DNA from: Selaginella tamariscina
Taxonomy: Eukaryota > Streptophyta > Lycopodiopsida > Selaginellales > Selaginellaceae
Direction: 5' to 3'
Length of the DNA stretch: 64,000 bases
Assembly: GCA_003024785.1 (NCBI GenBank)
Contig: PUQB01000046.1
Coordinates: 186,001 to 250,000, forward strand
Below the pieces are notes generated by a model. That model worked only from the letters and a program-made list of their open reading frames with translations, was not told the DNA's origin and searched no databases. Every line of letters begins with the position of its first letter. Within the stretch, counting starts at the first letter, position 1. Positions 12,605 through 26,271 of the stretch are shown here, in pieces. Both the position numbers and the translations under genes were made by a program.

Positions 12605-13262
12605 GAAAGCTAAGACGTTACCTGCAACACAAGCTGTACACTGAGTGTACTCTAAAAGATCCGCGTTGCTTGCCTTTGCAAACTCTTCTGCGTGTATGTC
12701 AAAACCAAGTATCACAGTAACCTCAGCAGCGTTTCTAAACATGATACTGTTTACACCAATCTCCACAAACTCACCAATTCTGGGTCTATTAGTTAATGAG
12801 AAATAATATTTACCTGTGCAGTAGTCCACCAGTAGATCAAATCCTTCGTCTTGCAGTTCGAGTTCAGGTCTTAACCCTGGATATCACTTCGTGAAAAGCT
12901 TATTTGTTTAAATATTGTTATTCAACTAACTTATATATAACTAATATATATAATTACGACAAATTATACTATCCACACGACCTCTTTGGTCAAACCGTAG
13001 GTCTTGACAATAGCAGCTGGAGGACGAATGCGCATATGGCCAAAGCCTCACCACACACCACCAATGGAGCGGCTTTCGTTTGGTGTATAATACCACTGCC
13101 TTCTATGTGAATCCGACACACTTAACGCGCAGACCTGTTTAGTTAGATACGTAAGTAATGCACATATATGTGGTTACACGTACGTCATACTGTCTAGGTC
13201 AAGATCGCGGAAGTGCTGAAGAGTCATCGCTATTGCTCTTTTTGCACCGTCTTCAGTGTCCA
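12605..13262 (-). pseudogene. Unidentified coding-like segments
   Basis: On the minus strand three stretches look like coding sequence. They are 13,170-13,262 (reading DTEDGAKRAIAMTLQHF), about 12,970-13,115 (QWYYTPNESRS, then after an in-frame stop GFGHMRIRPPAAIVKTYGL) and 12,620-12,860 (RIGEFVEIGVNSIMFRNAAE, ending TQCTACVAG). Splice-like borders flank them, for example GTACGT after the first and CAG before the second. The stop inside the second segment and lost frame continuity point to a decayed gene or frame-breaking errors. I do not recognise the family; a faint resemblance of GHMRIRP to histone deacetylases is too weak to use. Confidence 0.3.
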
Positions 13263-13720
13263 AGTGATTTGCCAATACAAAGAATCTTTAGATAAGGTCT
13301 ACAGACTTATGTGGATGAGTAGTTATTAACATTGTTTAAAATTGCAAACTTCATTACCAAGGAAGACTTTGCGTATTACAAGTTTAAGCCTTTTGCCTCC
13401 TCATGAAGAATATTGGTTGTCATCTACATGCACTCTACAACAACAACAAAAACATTGCAAGAATTTTATTTAAGTATGAGCCATCCTTTGAGCCATGTTT
13501 TGGAAGCTCTCGAAGGTTCACCCATCTACAAAGCATACAATATGAGCTCAAAATAAACTTGAATCTATTCAAAGCACGAGGTGGTTGTCTATACACGTTG
13601 TTGTGAACAAGCTTTGCATAAATTTAAAGCCAGTAATGGAGGGTTTAAAACAAGGAAAATCCAACCTTTATGAAACTTCACAATGGTTTACGTTTTACAC
13701 TCTACTCGCCTATAATTGGT
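13263..13720. other. No gene recognised
   Basis: Short frames occur on both strands, but there are no family motifs or splice pattern that I can support. Confidence 0.4.
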
Positions 13721-13724
13721 GAGC

Positions 13725-14290
13725 TTAATTATATATTAACCTTTAACATAATTATTATCTTTAACTTAATGAGTTTTAAATAAGATTATTTTTAAATTGG
13801 ACCCTTAACACAATTGTTATGTTAGTAAGCTAGATTTGTTATTATTAACTCAATGATTTATCCTTAAGCTTATGCATGGGCTTAATTATTTAATAATCTT
13901 TAACTTATTTATTATTCTTAACTTGATGAGTTTATTCATAAATTAAAACTTTAATTCAATCATTATATTTAATTTGATAAGTTTAATCTTAAGTTGAATG
14001 GTGAATTTGTTTTTAATATAAATCTTTAACTCAATTATTATCCTTAACTTAAAAAGTTCATCTTTAAATTAAACTTTCAACCCAATTATTATCTTTAATT
14101 TAATAAATTTATTTTTAAGTTGGACCCTTAACTAAATTATTATTCTTAACTTAATAAATTTATTCTTAAGTTAGACTTTTAATTTAATTATTATCTGGTT
14201 ATTCTTAAATTAAATATTTAATATAATTGATATTCTTAACATGGTGAATTTATTCTTAAGTTGAATCTTTAATTTATGTTAACCTTATAA
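13725..14290 (+). repeat. Degenerate AT-rich tandem array
   Basis: A unit of roughly 55-60 bp recurs about ten times. Its theme is 'ctttaacttaattattat', then 'cttaacttaataagtttatt', then 'cttaagttggac'. Units differ by many substitutions and small indels. No coding frame persists. It lies between the unidentified segment and the transporter fragment. Confidence 0.7.
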
Positions 14291-14914
14291 GTTTAAAATA
14301 ACTATTAAATTAAATTTAAAACAACATCAAATAAAACTTAAGATGACAATTAAATAAAATTTATAATAAACTTCTCCATAGGATTGTGGTTCACCACGTA
14401 CATTTAGATTTAAGATGTATATAATGTATGTCATGTATGACTCATTCTCGATCTAGTGGTTACGATGGGGTCGCGTGAATTTCGGATTTAAGATAGTTAT
14501 TAATGGGTTGTTCATAACATACAAACACACAATAAATCTATAATATAAGATTTTATACTTTTTAACTTACTTGAATTTAAATTTTTCAACCAGATGTTTT
14601 GGACGTGACCACAGTAGGACGCTTCATGTATACAAGAGATCAAAATGGAGGTTTTGGAAGAACTTATAATGGATTTGAATGCTTCCAAAGTCAACAGCAA
14701 AAGGCTATGTAATCCTTCCCATACGGACTAGAAAATGAATAACTCCAAGCACTAAAAGGAGCTATTAAGGAGCATTTTTACAGGGGAATAGAGTTCCAAA
14801 GAAGTATGGATGGGAAAGTAGATCTAGATATTGCACATTAGTTTCAACTGGATTTTGCAAAGTAGTTATACAAAATTTAGAAACCAGGTTTGTCAGGAAC
14901 CAGTGGAGGACTGA
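14291..14914. other. No gene recognised
   Basis: An AT-rich flank with no supported coding sequence. Confidence 0.4.
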
Positions 14915-15082
14915 AAGATCGGTCCTCTTGGCCGATTCTGGTAACGACGATGGTTTTCCCGTACTATGAAGTCATGGTGGCCTTCATAGGCTCTGCTTCG
15001 GGTATGTTACTGGCCGTTATCCTCGCCTGTGTGTGTGTTCTATTTCAAACTGTTTGGGAAGAGAAAGTGAGAAGTCATGGTT
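14915..15082 (+). pseudogene. Fragment of the AVT-like amino acid transporter
   Basis: This short block matches, at nucleotide level and in the opposite orientation, the transporter gene segment at about 34,530-34,750. It encodes the same MVFPYYEVMVAFIGSASGML stretch followed by LLAVIL. Relative to the full gene it lacks about 32 bp between 'cctcttggcc' and 'gattctggta' and has extra GT units in the following 'cctgtgtgtgtg' part. Nothing upstream or downstream continues the transporter. It is therefore a truncated copy about 20 kb from its likely source, with no evidence that it makes a product. Confidence 0.85.
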
Positions 15083-15620
15083 AGTGTATTGAACCTCAGA
15101 CCTTTCAAAGCTCGTATATTGTTAAAAGACCGTTGCTTGAAAAACATATAATATTTTGTCAATGTTTGAGGGTGGTTAATGGCGAAGAAATTCTACCGTG
15201 GTTAGCGCTGTTTGACCGTTGGTGAAATCCCATTGTTTTTACAAAGTAACTGCCGGATATTTACGGGCGATGTAAGATAAGACCTAAGGGCAATGTTATT
15301 ATCCTTACAGTCTTTGGATTCCTTAGTACGAGGAACTGAGAGAATGTGGGGCTATGGCGGCCGTCAATACGGGTGATGACTCTAGGGTGTGTGTACTCTG
15401 GCGCTGCTATTCACCGAGACGGAGAGCGGAATAAGAATAAGCTGTTCGAGCAGGTACCGTGATTCTGTGTCTATCAAGCGCAAAAACTGTGATTTTGTAG
15501 AGCAAATCCATGAAAAATGCAGTTATTCTCCGTTTTCTGGTAAAAGAATGGATTTTATGTGATTGCTCTTCGAGAGGTACGAGCAGTATCTGCATGTAGA
15601 TAGGTTTTTCATGATTCGAA
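15083..15620. other. Likely 5' region of the coiled-coil gene
   Basis: This contains the promoter or 5' UTR of the gene starting at 15,621. Base composition is more even than in the surrounding repeats, but no promoter element stands out. I see no separate gene. Confidence 0.4.
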
Positions 15621-18600
15621 ATGGCGGATGATCATCCGGATTTTGAGCAGCAATCGGAAAGGTTTAGCAACGAGCAAGAGAATGCGGGTGTCGGAACAGG
15701 GGTTTCGGATGATCCAAGTGGAGCCGAGGTTTGTGAAGGCGATGCTACGGAAAAGGAAGTCTGTCCGAGCACTTCCGACAAGTTTTCGTCCGAGATTGCG
15801 CTGTCCGAGCTCGATCCAAGGTTTCAGTCCGAGGTTGCGCTGTCAGAGATTTTGCGGAAGCAAATACGGAACTTGAAGGAAACGGAGCGGCAAGTTGAGG
15901 AACGGCTCGAGAGACAGAGAGTGGAGCGCCTCGTCGAGAAAGTTGAAGACGAGGTAGAGTACGAAGGTATCCTGGATGAGATGTGTTCAAAAATCCGTGC
16001 CGAAGAGGAGGCTATGGAAATGGAAAGGCGTGAGCGAGAGTGGGAGCTCGAGCGGAGGGAAGAGGCTCTTGAAGAGCAGGTGATGCTTCTGAAAGAGAAA
16101 ATCCGGAATTTGGAGGACGAACTCAAGTTGGCACATGCGAAAAGAACTACAAGGAAGAAACGGACGATGCCATTCAACGTCTGCTTTCCGAGGTACGTAG
16201 GAATTGCTGCTTATTTCCGATGAATACACACGCACATAGGATATATCCTTGAAGGTACTAATGCATCGAGCACACAGGTACGGGAGGTCGGTCTCACCGA
16301 TAACGATGAACCGAAGGACATTGAAGCGGTGGTGGGTTCAAATGAGGAAGAGAAACCATCTTCCAGCCCGAGCCACGCAATCATAATGGCATTCGAAGAC
16401 ATGATCAAGGAGCCGACGAGCGTCACGACAGGGAAAAACGAGCTCTTGAAGAAACCATCAGAGCACAGGAACAGGTACATACTATGTACGTATTCTATAT
16501 ATACACACACATAAGCTGTTTATTATCTTATCAAGTCGTAGGTTGAACAGAATTTTCGACGTGAGAGGCACAAATGGCGTGCAAATGAGAAGCAGTTGGA
16601 GAGCCAGATGGTCGCTATGGAGAAGGAAATGGGAAGACTAACAAGTCTTCTCAAGGAAAGAGAGCTTTCTCTTTCTTTGGAGAAATCTAGAAGGAAAGCC
16701 GTTCAGGAGGAAGCTACCAAATCCTCCGCCATGCTAAAAGACGAAAGGCTCTCACATAGAATGGTGGTGGTAAAGCTGAAGAAGCTCGAAGCCTTCGTTT
16801 CAAAAACTAAGGACAAGGTTAGATTATAAGATACAAAAAAACGAATAATTCGCATTAGTGTTTCAGTTTTATAAGGGTTTTTAAAATTAATGAAGGTGAC
16901 AAAGGAGCAGGATGAGGAGAATAGCGAGTTTCTCAAGAGCTTGGAGAAGGATATAGCTAGGATTTCTGCAATTTTCAGCATTAGGAAGGATATTCCGAAG
17001 TCAATGGAATCGGAGCAGTTTGAAGCCGTGGTACAACAACGTGATGCAGCTATTGCCGAAGAGGTACATATTTACATATGAACATGCGCACACATGCACA
17101 GATGCATGATAATGCAGAAATACACAATAAAAATAGAGACGCGCACATAACACCTTCTTAGACGCATATCTAGTATTGATGTAACGTATTTTATATATAC
17201 ATAATAGCACACTGCGTATGCATATGGTCATACCAAGTAAAGTATCGTATTGTAACGAGTGTGTGATCTATATATAGAGATAAGTTGAGGAGAAGCTGAA
17301 CCTGCTGCTCAAAGCGATCAAGAGATAGAGAAGGGGAAATCGACGATATGTGGTTAGAGCGTGAAAGGATATTGATCGAAAAGCTGGCGGGCTTGGAAGA
17401 ACAGGTGGAACAGTGGGAAATAAAATGCCAACGCTCCGAAGATTGTTTTCTTGAGAAGGTAATCAGAGTAATCTGGTGCATATCGTAAGCAGTTTGTGCT
17501 GACTGTTTTTCACAACACACCTTGTGCGTGTATATAGATGCCATATTTGGTTCACTTGCGTGATGTGTGTGTACTGTACGTGTCTTTGTACACTATTCAT
17601 GTAGCGGATCTGTTATCTGAACTTTTGCACACTCTTGTGTCAATGTGTATGTTTATGTACATTTACGTTTATGTAAATTACGTGCTATACTATGTTACCA
17701 ACTCTTCTTTTGATCTGCGTTGCAGTGTAGAATGAGCTCGTGGGAGCAAGATACATGTACAGAGAAGGATTGGGAAGATGAGAAGCGTGCATTAGAGCGG
17801 ATGATCCGGGAAAGAGACGATCTGTTAAAGCAGCTACAGGAGAAGATTGAAACAAAGGATTGCGAGATTCTTAAGCTGAAGAAGACTATTGCGGTTTTCA
17901 AGAAGCAAATGGGAGAGATGGAGAACGATGAAACTAGCGAAGCTCAAAGCGGTGTATGTGACGTGGATTCAGAGAGGTATCTGACATTATTATATAATTA
18001 CATCCATTCATGCATATCACTTATGCATGCATAGCATTGCTAAACAGCTTCACAGATGTATACCAATGTTATGTGTTTGCGCGCCACACACACGTGCACG
18101 CCCACACACATGTCCACGCACGTATACCACACGCAAACGCACAAACACGCGCACGTGCTAAACATTGTTCTGCAGCCTGGCTGCCAAGGAAGAGTTTCTC
18201 AAGAAAGAGAAAGAGAAACTGGACTTAGAAAGGAAGCATTTGGAGACGAAGCTTGTAGAAACTCTGTCACTCGTAGAGGAGCTCAAGAGCGAAATGAGGA
18301 CTAAGGAGGCTCATATGGAGAAGGAGATGAAGCATATGGAAAAAGCCATAGCGTTGAAAACTGCCGAAGTTGCAAGCATGAGAACAGGTAAAAACATGTT
18401 GCCTAACAGTATATGATATATATGATAAAACGAGCAATTGAATGGATTATGTTATAACTTTATTCACGTTCTGTCTGGTTTAGTTCTTAACCAATCGTTG
18501 CAGAAGCGGAGAACTTAAGGGAGCAGTTGGATGCTAAACAGGTGGACTGAATAACCAGTTAATAAGTTCCGGAGCGAAATGAAGCTGATAGAGGAGGAGA

Positions 18601-20821
18601 TCATGAATGAGAGACAAGAGAGGGCGAATGTTTTGGACTCGCACTTTGCATCGAAAAAGAACATAGCTGCCGAGATGCAGCTTAAGGTACAATACATGCA
18701 TATTCATATATGTGTATATGTGTCTGTATATTACCTTCGTGAATGGATAGAAAGAGAGGGAGAGCCGGTGGGCTTGTGTAGTTTCATATATGCACATGGA
18801 TATTCTTAATAATATACATAAATATAATAAGGTGCACTCGTATACAGGAGGAGTTCTGGGAGAAGGACATGAACAGAATGGCGAGAGAGGTGACTAGTCT
18901 GAGGACCCAGTTAAGGATGAAGACGGAGGAGCTCGATAGCGTAATAAAAGAGAGGTTTGAAGAGGCATCCAGATTCTTACAGGAGAAAGAGAGGCTTCTC
19001 ACTGTCAAGAAGGAACAGGAACAGGAAGTCATTAGGCTGAGGCTCGAGAATGCCAAATTGGAAAAGGCCTCCGCAAACGAGTCCTTGGAGGTAATCTACA
19101 TTTATATTATGTAGAGATACATAGTGTGTATATGTCGTGTGTGTGTGTGTGTGTGTAAATATTTGTGGTGGTGGTATAATACCTTCAGTATGTATGTACA
19201 TTTTACATACGGCATGTATCTATTGCAAGCTCACACACGCGAGAGAGCGAGAGAGATGGAGGAGAGATGTACATATTTGTTTCATTGTACGACTGTTAAA
19301 GTCAGATATACATCTTATGTCCAATGTATATATAACTATGTATAAATAATGTGATACCAATATTGCAGGAAAAGAGGAATGTGGAATGGCAGCTTGCCTT
19401 GGAAAAGGTGGCCGTGTTCGACAGGCAGATAAGCGAGGCAATGCAGGCGATTCATAATCTTCGTGAAGAGCTATGTATCAAGGAAGTGGAGCTACAAAAA
19501 GCAAGGAGTGAGCCAGAGCTGGAGCTCGAAAGACGAGAAGAAACTTGGGTCCGAGAACGGGTATGTAATATATATGTGTGTGTATTATGAATGTAAGCTA
19601 AAAGTAACTTATTACTTTTAGCTTACATTCACACACATATTGTAAGACGAGTTACAATATGTGCTGGTATATATATATATATATATATAATATAGTTATA
19701 GATTGTAGATTATATACCTGCATACAGATCTACTGTTCAGTAGACTATGACAAAGCAATGTCTGTGTAGATATATACATATATATGGCTTATGTTGTATT
19801 GTACGTTAATAGACAGTAGTAAATATTTGTCCCAACATTTTTTTCGTTTATGTACTATACAGGAAACGTGGAAAAAGAGAGAGCACGACATTCTGTTAGA
19901 GAAAGCAGAGGTCATGAGATCACTTGAGTGTGAACGTTCGGAGGCCTCGGATACAATTGCACTCCTTCACGGGAGTGTGAGAGAGCTACAATGGTTACTT
20001 ACACGGAATTGTCCCAAGGATATTCGAGAATACGCCGAGGACTTGGTGAAGTCCTCCAAGAGAGCTGACATGGTCAAAGTACATGCTTCTCATCTCAAGG
20101 AGGTGGATCAGTACATTCGTGAGCTTAAAGCTAAAGTCGAGGAGCTCGAGAAGGCTAGACCAGGTATCGAAGTGTGTGCGTGTGTGTCTCTCTCTCTCAC
20201 ACACACACAAGCATAAGACCACGAAAGCACGTGTGTCCTTAATCTCTGAGTACGCCTTAAAGTCGTTTGCTGTGATATTACACCAGATTCAGCAATATGT
20301 CTGATACACACGTATAAACACAGTGCTTCTGTTTAACAGATGCGTGCGTGCGTGTGTATCTGTGTGTGTGTGTGTGATAGAGTTGTATAATGAAGACTTA
20401 TACTACAGGTGATAAGAAAGCAACAAGAGATGAAGAGCTAGACGAGGCCCTACAACATGTGGAGAAGGAGATGCTGCTGAGATTTTCTCCAGAGAGGAGG
20501 TTTAGAGTTGGGTTTACGGAGGATTCTTCTATAAGAACCGAGAAAGGCTCTTTGAGTACAAGTACTTCCAAGTATCTTGTCGGACCCTCGATCGAACGTG
20601 GAACTGGGTGGTCCTCTGAGGTCTCTCTCTCTCTCATATAGTTAGTTTACGACTGTTGCATTATTTCATTTATACAGCTGTATGCCTAAGGACACAATTG
20701 AGGAAAGATGGCTTTCTCAAGAGCTACCGGCTTCAGCAGACACACTTACCTTAGCTTTACTCCCTCGTCATCAGAAGAAATGGATTGTAGATACATCTTG
20801 GATCGAACACGTGCGTAAGGT

Positions 20822-20902
<81 letters not shown>

Positions 20903-21315
20903 TGTCTGTGCGTTAACTCTCTACTGTCTCTCAGGAGCACGACTTTCTTAGACAGCAATTAACTCTAGAACGCCAGCGAGTAGCAGCACTGGGTCAGGTA
21001 GGTACCAGTTCTGAGATGTGTGTGTTGAGAGAGAGAGAGTGTGTGTGTGTGAGTGTGTCTATGACGTGTGCGTATGGCATATACACACGTACGTACATAT
21101 GATATAAACCGTTATAGAAGGAATAGTCGCTATATGTGTGTATCCGCATACGCATGTAGACTGACTTGTAACAGGTTGAAGCTGAGAACCGGTGGATGGA
21201 AGCAATGATGCTTAGGGCAATTCAGCAGAAGAGAGAGAACGAGCTTAAGCTGTCACAGCTTAAGCAGAAATTTAGTGCTAATGACGGTTTTAAGGGCCAA
21301 ACACGAGGCAGCTAA
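15621..21315 (+). CDS. Long coiled-coil protein, unidentified family
   Basis: Fifteen exons give about 1,105 residues, nearly all Glu/Lys/Arg/Leu-rich heptads: 15,621-16,192; 16,278-16,474; 16,542-16,817; 16,896-17,063; about 17,286-17,458; 17,726-17,976; 18,176-18,387; 18,504-18,686; 18,848-19,090; 19,369-19,560; 19,863-20,163; 20,409-20,620; 20,691-20,819; 20,935-20,997; 21,175-21,315. The N-terminus is acidic (MADDHPDFEQQSERF). A non-coil island near the end reads WLLTRNCPKDIREYAEDLV, then a Ser/Thr-rich linker, and the C-terminus returns to coil (RWMEAMMLRAIQQKREN). No kinesin, myosin head, GRIP or SMC motif is visible. Splice phases fit well, but frame corrections of one base are needed near 16,140, 16,390-16,425, 17,286, 17,325-17,340, 18,546 and 18,561. 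It is probably a cytoskeletal, nuclear-envelope or tethering protein by shape only. Confidence 0.7.
19572..19640 (+). repeat. Perfect hairpin in intron 10 of the coiled-coil gene
   Basis: Arms of 19 bases at 19,589-19,607 (GAATGTAAGCTAAAAGTAA) and 19,612-19,630 are exact reverse complements around a four-base loop. Outer ATATGTGTGT and ACACACATAT arms extend the stem after a small bulge. It sits in an intron and matches no known RNA class that I recognise. Confidence 0.9.
20823..20902 (+). repeat. TC/TA/TG compound microsatellite in an intron
   Basis: Within intron 13 of the coiled-coil gene, (TC)n, (TA)n and (TG)n tracts follow each other directly after the GTAACTCTC donor. They occupy most of this roughly 115-bp intron. 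Confidence 0.9.
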
Positions 21316-22017
21316 GCAAGTGTTCACCTTAATTCTTTTTTTGTTTCCTCGCGGAATTTGTATAATTTTGTCTTTTTGTCACAAGTAAAATCATTTACTG
21401 TCCATACTTTCTTCTGTTTATATATATATATATTATAAAGAAAACAAAAAGACACACATAAAACATGTCCTGGGTTTTCTTATATTATTTCAAAAAATTA
21501 TTATTATCAACTTTATCCATTGTAATATATTAATACAATGTAAAAACCAACACTTTTATATTAAATGATTAATTGTAAACATATATATGTATGCTTCTCT
21601 AACGTCACTGTAATAACACCATTTTTCATAACAATATGTTACATTTGTACTATATATTTAAGGGAAAATTACATTTATACCATTGAAATTTATCATATTT
21701 ACATATATATCCCCTTTTTAAAAATTGTAAATTTATATATATACTTTTTAAAAATTTTAATTATAATATTTTGACTTTTGAAATAACAATATTAATTAAG
21801 AAATATTTTCAATTCATGCAAATCAAATAATTAAAGTTTATTTAATATTAAATGTCAAAAATTTATCATAGTAAAAAATAGAATATTTTCTAAAATAATT
21901 ATATATATTGTGATATATATATTTAATAGGTTGTATTTTGGACCTAAATATAATAAAATATAAAACTCCACCATGAAGAACCTCTACACGTGTGTGTGTG
22001 TGTGTGTGTGTGTGATG
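21316..22017. other. 3' flank of the coiled-coil gene
   Basis: A highly AT-rich 3' UTR or intergenic stretch with a (TA)n run near 21,420 and a (GT)n run at 21,991-22,013. I see no gene. The text at about 21,437-21,466 (TAAAGAAAACAAAAAGACAC) recurs near 22,372, so the duplication described next may include this flank. Confidence 0.5.
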
Positions 22018-22325
22018 ACGAGTTATACTACAGGTGACACTTCTATAAGAACCGAGAAAAGCTCTTTGACTAAGAGTACTTCAAAGTATCTTGTCGGACA
22101 CTCTGGTCGAACGTGGAACTTGGGTGGTCTCTCTCTCTCACATAGTTAGTTTTATGACTCAGCTAAGGACACAATCGAGGAAAGAGCGCAATATGTGTGT
22201 GTGTCTGTGTTAACTCTCTGCTGCCTCTCAGGAGCACAACTTTCTTAGACAGCAGTTAACTCTAAAACGCCAGCGAGTAGCAGCACTGGGCCCAGGTAGG
22301 TAATTGTGAGATGTGTGTGTCTGTT
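22018..22325 (+). pseudogene. Broken copy of the 3' exons of the coiled-coil gene
   Basis: This repeats, in order and orientation, pieces of exons 12, 13 and 14 of the gene at 15,621-21,315: 'agttatactacaggtga', then 'cttctataagaaccgag', 'tcaaagtatcttgtcgga', 'aaggacacaatcgaggaaag', 'aggagcacaactttcttaga' and 'cgccagcgagtagcagcact'. Most of exon 12's start and most of exon 13 are deleted, and the reading frame is lost. It includes the intron microsatellites in shortened form, so the copy was made from genomic DNA and not from mRNA. It ends about 90 bp before the frataxin stop codon. Confidence 0.88.
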
Positions 22326-22412
22326 TATATATCTATCTATCTATCTATCTATATATATAAGCCCTACATAAAGAAAACAAAATACACACATAAAACTACC
22401 TTGAAGAGTATT

Positions 22413-23473
<1,061 letters not shown>

Positions 23474-26237
23474 GTGCTTCGATGTCCTAGGGTTTTTTAA
23501 AACCCCTTACTCTAATTCGCCACGTGGACCAATCAATACTGCCCAGTCAAGTCAAGTCAAAAAAACTATTATAACAAAACCTTGTAAAGTGGGTAAATAC
23601 GTAGGTTACCCTAATAATTAAGGTATATATGAGGCTAATCCTATAATTATAAGATTAATTTATTATGGGTTTATAAGATAGTTCAAATATTAAGTATATA
23701 TCTTTTATTTGTATATAAACCTTAACATGAATATAAAGGTTATCCTCAGTTTCCTTATTTTTCTGTGTTGTTATTATATGTTGTTTCCGGGTTCTGCCTT
23801 AAAAAACCCAACTTTATCCACTGTATTATATCAATATAATGTAAAATAACATAACGGGACCATAGAATATTATTTTATTTATATTTATGTGTTTGGGTAA
23901 TGATCGAAATAATATTATACAATGTTACTGTAAAAACACCAATTTTCTTAAACATGTTACATTTGTAATAGTAAGTACTATATAATTACAAGAGCCATGT
24001 CAATTTCTTAAAGATAAAGAAGCATTTAAGCCCAATAACATATACAATCGTTTGAAGTTATGAAATTGAACGAACATAAAACATTTTTGTTTCTGTTGAT
24101 ATGACTTTGTACATTTTAAATTGATATTAAACTATGTACATTTTAAATTGTTATGGTTTGAATAATAAATCTAGTGAGTAACTTTATTTGTAATGAATTA
24201 TAAAATTATTTATTATTATTATTAAAATAATTAATTAATTAAAAATTTCTCTATATAAGATATTTTTTGTTTTAATTAACAGTGAGGTGGATCGAAAATA
24301 CAAGAAGATTATTACACTAGTGAATAAGAAAGTTTATAGTCGTATGTTATGTGTCAACCAACTTTTTAAACACATGAAGTATATACCAACTTAAATTTTA
24401 TGACTATTTTATATATGTAATTTTAAATTTAAAAAGAGAGTTTATTATATATTACATGGTTTAATTTTAAATATATATTATATATATTATATCATTATAT
24501 TATATTATTACATTATGAATTTTTAAATTAATTTTATAAATTATAAATACAAATTTTTTTAAATTAACAGTGGGATTTTTATGTGCAAATGTTAAGTCCT
24601 CTTGTTAATTTAAATATTAATTTTAATTTTATAATTTATGTTTAAAATGAACTTTATGTTAATAACTTAATGTGTTATTGTGTTATCATTACTATTTTAC
24701 ACATCAATTAAGTAATAATTAGTATTAATAAATTTATTTAATTTACTTTTGCCTTAATATTTGATCTGTTTAAAACAACCTTACCATGGTGTTTTTAATT
24801 TATAATATATAAAAAAATTAAAAATATGCAAATATTTATTTTAAAACTTTGAATTTATAAAAAAATAATTCAATGAGGCTTTATTGGATGCCATATATTA
24901 TATATATGGTTTAAACTATATAAGATATGTACCCTTATTTTCCATTATCATTTTCTTTATCATTATCATTATCATGCACATGAAATACACTTTAGTTTTA
25001 ATCAATATGATTTGTGTAATGATATAGAAGTTTTGAACAAATAAGCACCTAAAATTTAATATTTAAATCTCCATTTCATATTATAACTTAAATAAATATT
25101 AAGATTATTAAACCAATTGAGCTAAGTTACAAATACATATCATATAGAATTAAATTAACTACTTATATATATGTCTAATTTACTATAATTTTAAAGTTGA
25201 AATACAGTGAAGCTTTTGGTATATATATAAATTAAAGCCTAAATATATCATTTATTATAACATCAATAACTATATATTAATATTAATTGTCCAATATATC
25301 ACTTTTATTTGAGTACGAACGAAGTGTAAAGTTAATCATAAGACAATTAAAAATGATATAAGCAAATGTAATTGTAGTTTAGGAATTTTTTTGGACAATT
25401 TTGATTTGTATTATATATATATATATCCCATACATATATACATAGTTATGAATCTATTATGGGTTATGGCTGTCAAGGATTTAAAATTTATCACACATAA
25501 GAAATGATACAAATATGTATAATTATATATCTACTTTTACATATGCAATTTTAATTTAAAAAGAGGTGTATTATTTATTTGAATTTGTTTTAATTTAAAA
25601 TATTATATTAAATACATTACATATTATTAAAATCAAGTGAGTTTTTTAAAATTATTTATAACTTACAAATTTAAATTTTAAATCAACAATGGAATTTTCA
25701 CATTCCCATTACTGATTTAAACACTAAATTAAAAAGTTTTAAAATTTAAAATTAAAATGTTGTGATGATTACTTTTAATTATAATGTATTTACTTTTGCC
25801 TTAATTTCTTGTTATTTTTTTTTAATCTCTTTAAACCACCAAGGCATATTTCATTTAAAGATTCTTTCAAAATATTAAATTTTTCTTTTTACACTAATTC
25901 AATTAAACTCAATTGAGAGATTCTTAGGTAGTACCCATATTTTAATATAAGTATATTATATATATAATATATATATATTATATATATATATATATATTAT
26001 GTCTCTCTCCATATACCAGTTTATGACCAGCTGAAGAAGAAGGCAAGGACTTTTGGAGATGAACTCTAAGCTTGTGAGGATTAAACTCGGAGAGAGAGAG
26101 TTTTATATGGACATTGTATATTAAAATGTAACATACATGTGAGTCATATGAGACTGTATGTATATGTATATCTATACATGTATTTATTTATACACACATA
26201 CTTAGATTATATATAGTACCAAACATGCACACACACG

Positions 26238-26271
<34 letters not shown>

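Noticed and set aside
12970..13115. Histone deacetylase exon (GHMRIRP then YGL)
   Set aside because: The match is a few residues, the catalytic motifs are absent, and the neighbouring segments do not fit that family.
15280..15345. Possible large-subunit rRNA fragment ('ttagtacgaggaactgag' resembles the sarcin-ricin region)
   Set aside because: Only about a dozen bases match, the usual GAGAGG core is not intact, and the flanks show no extended rRNA similarity that I can recognise.
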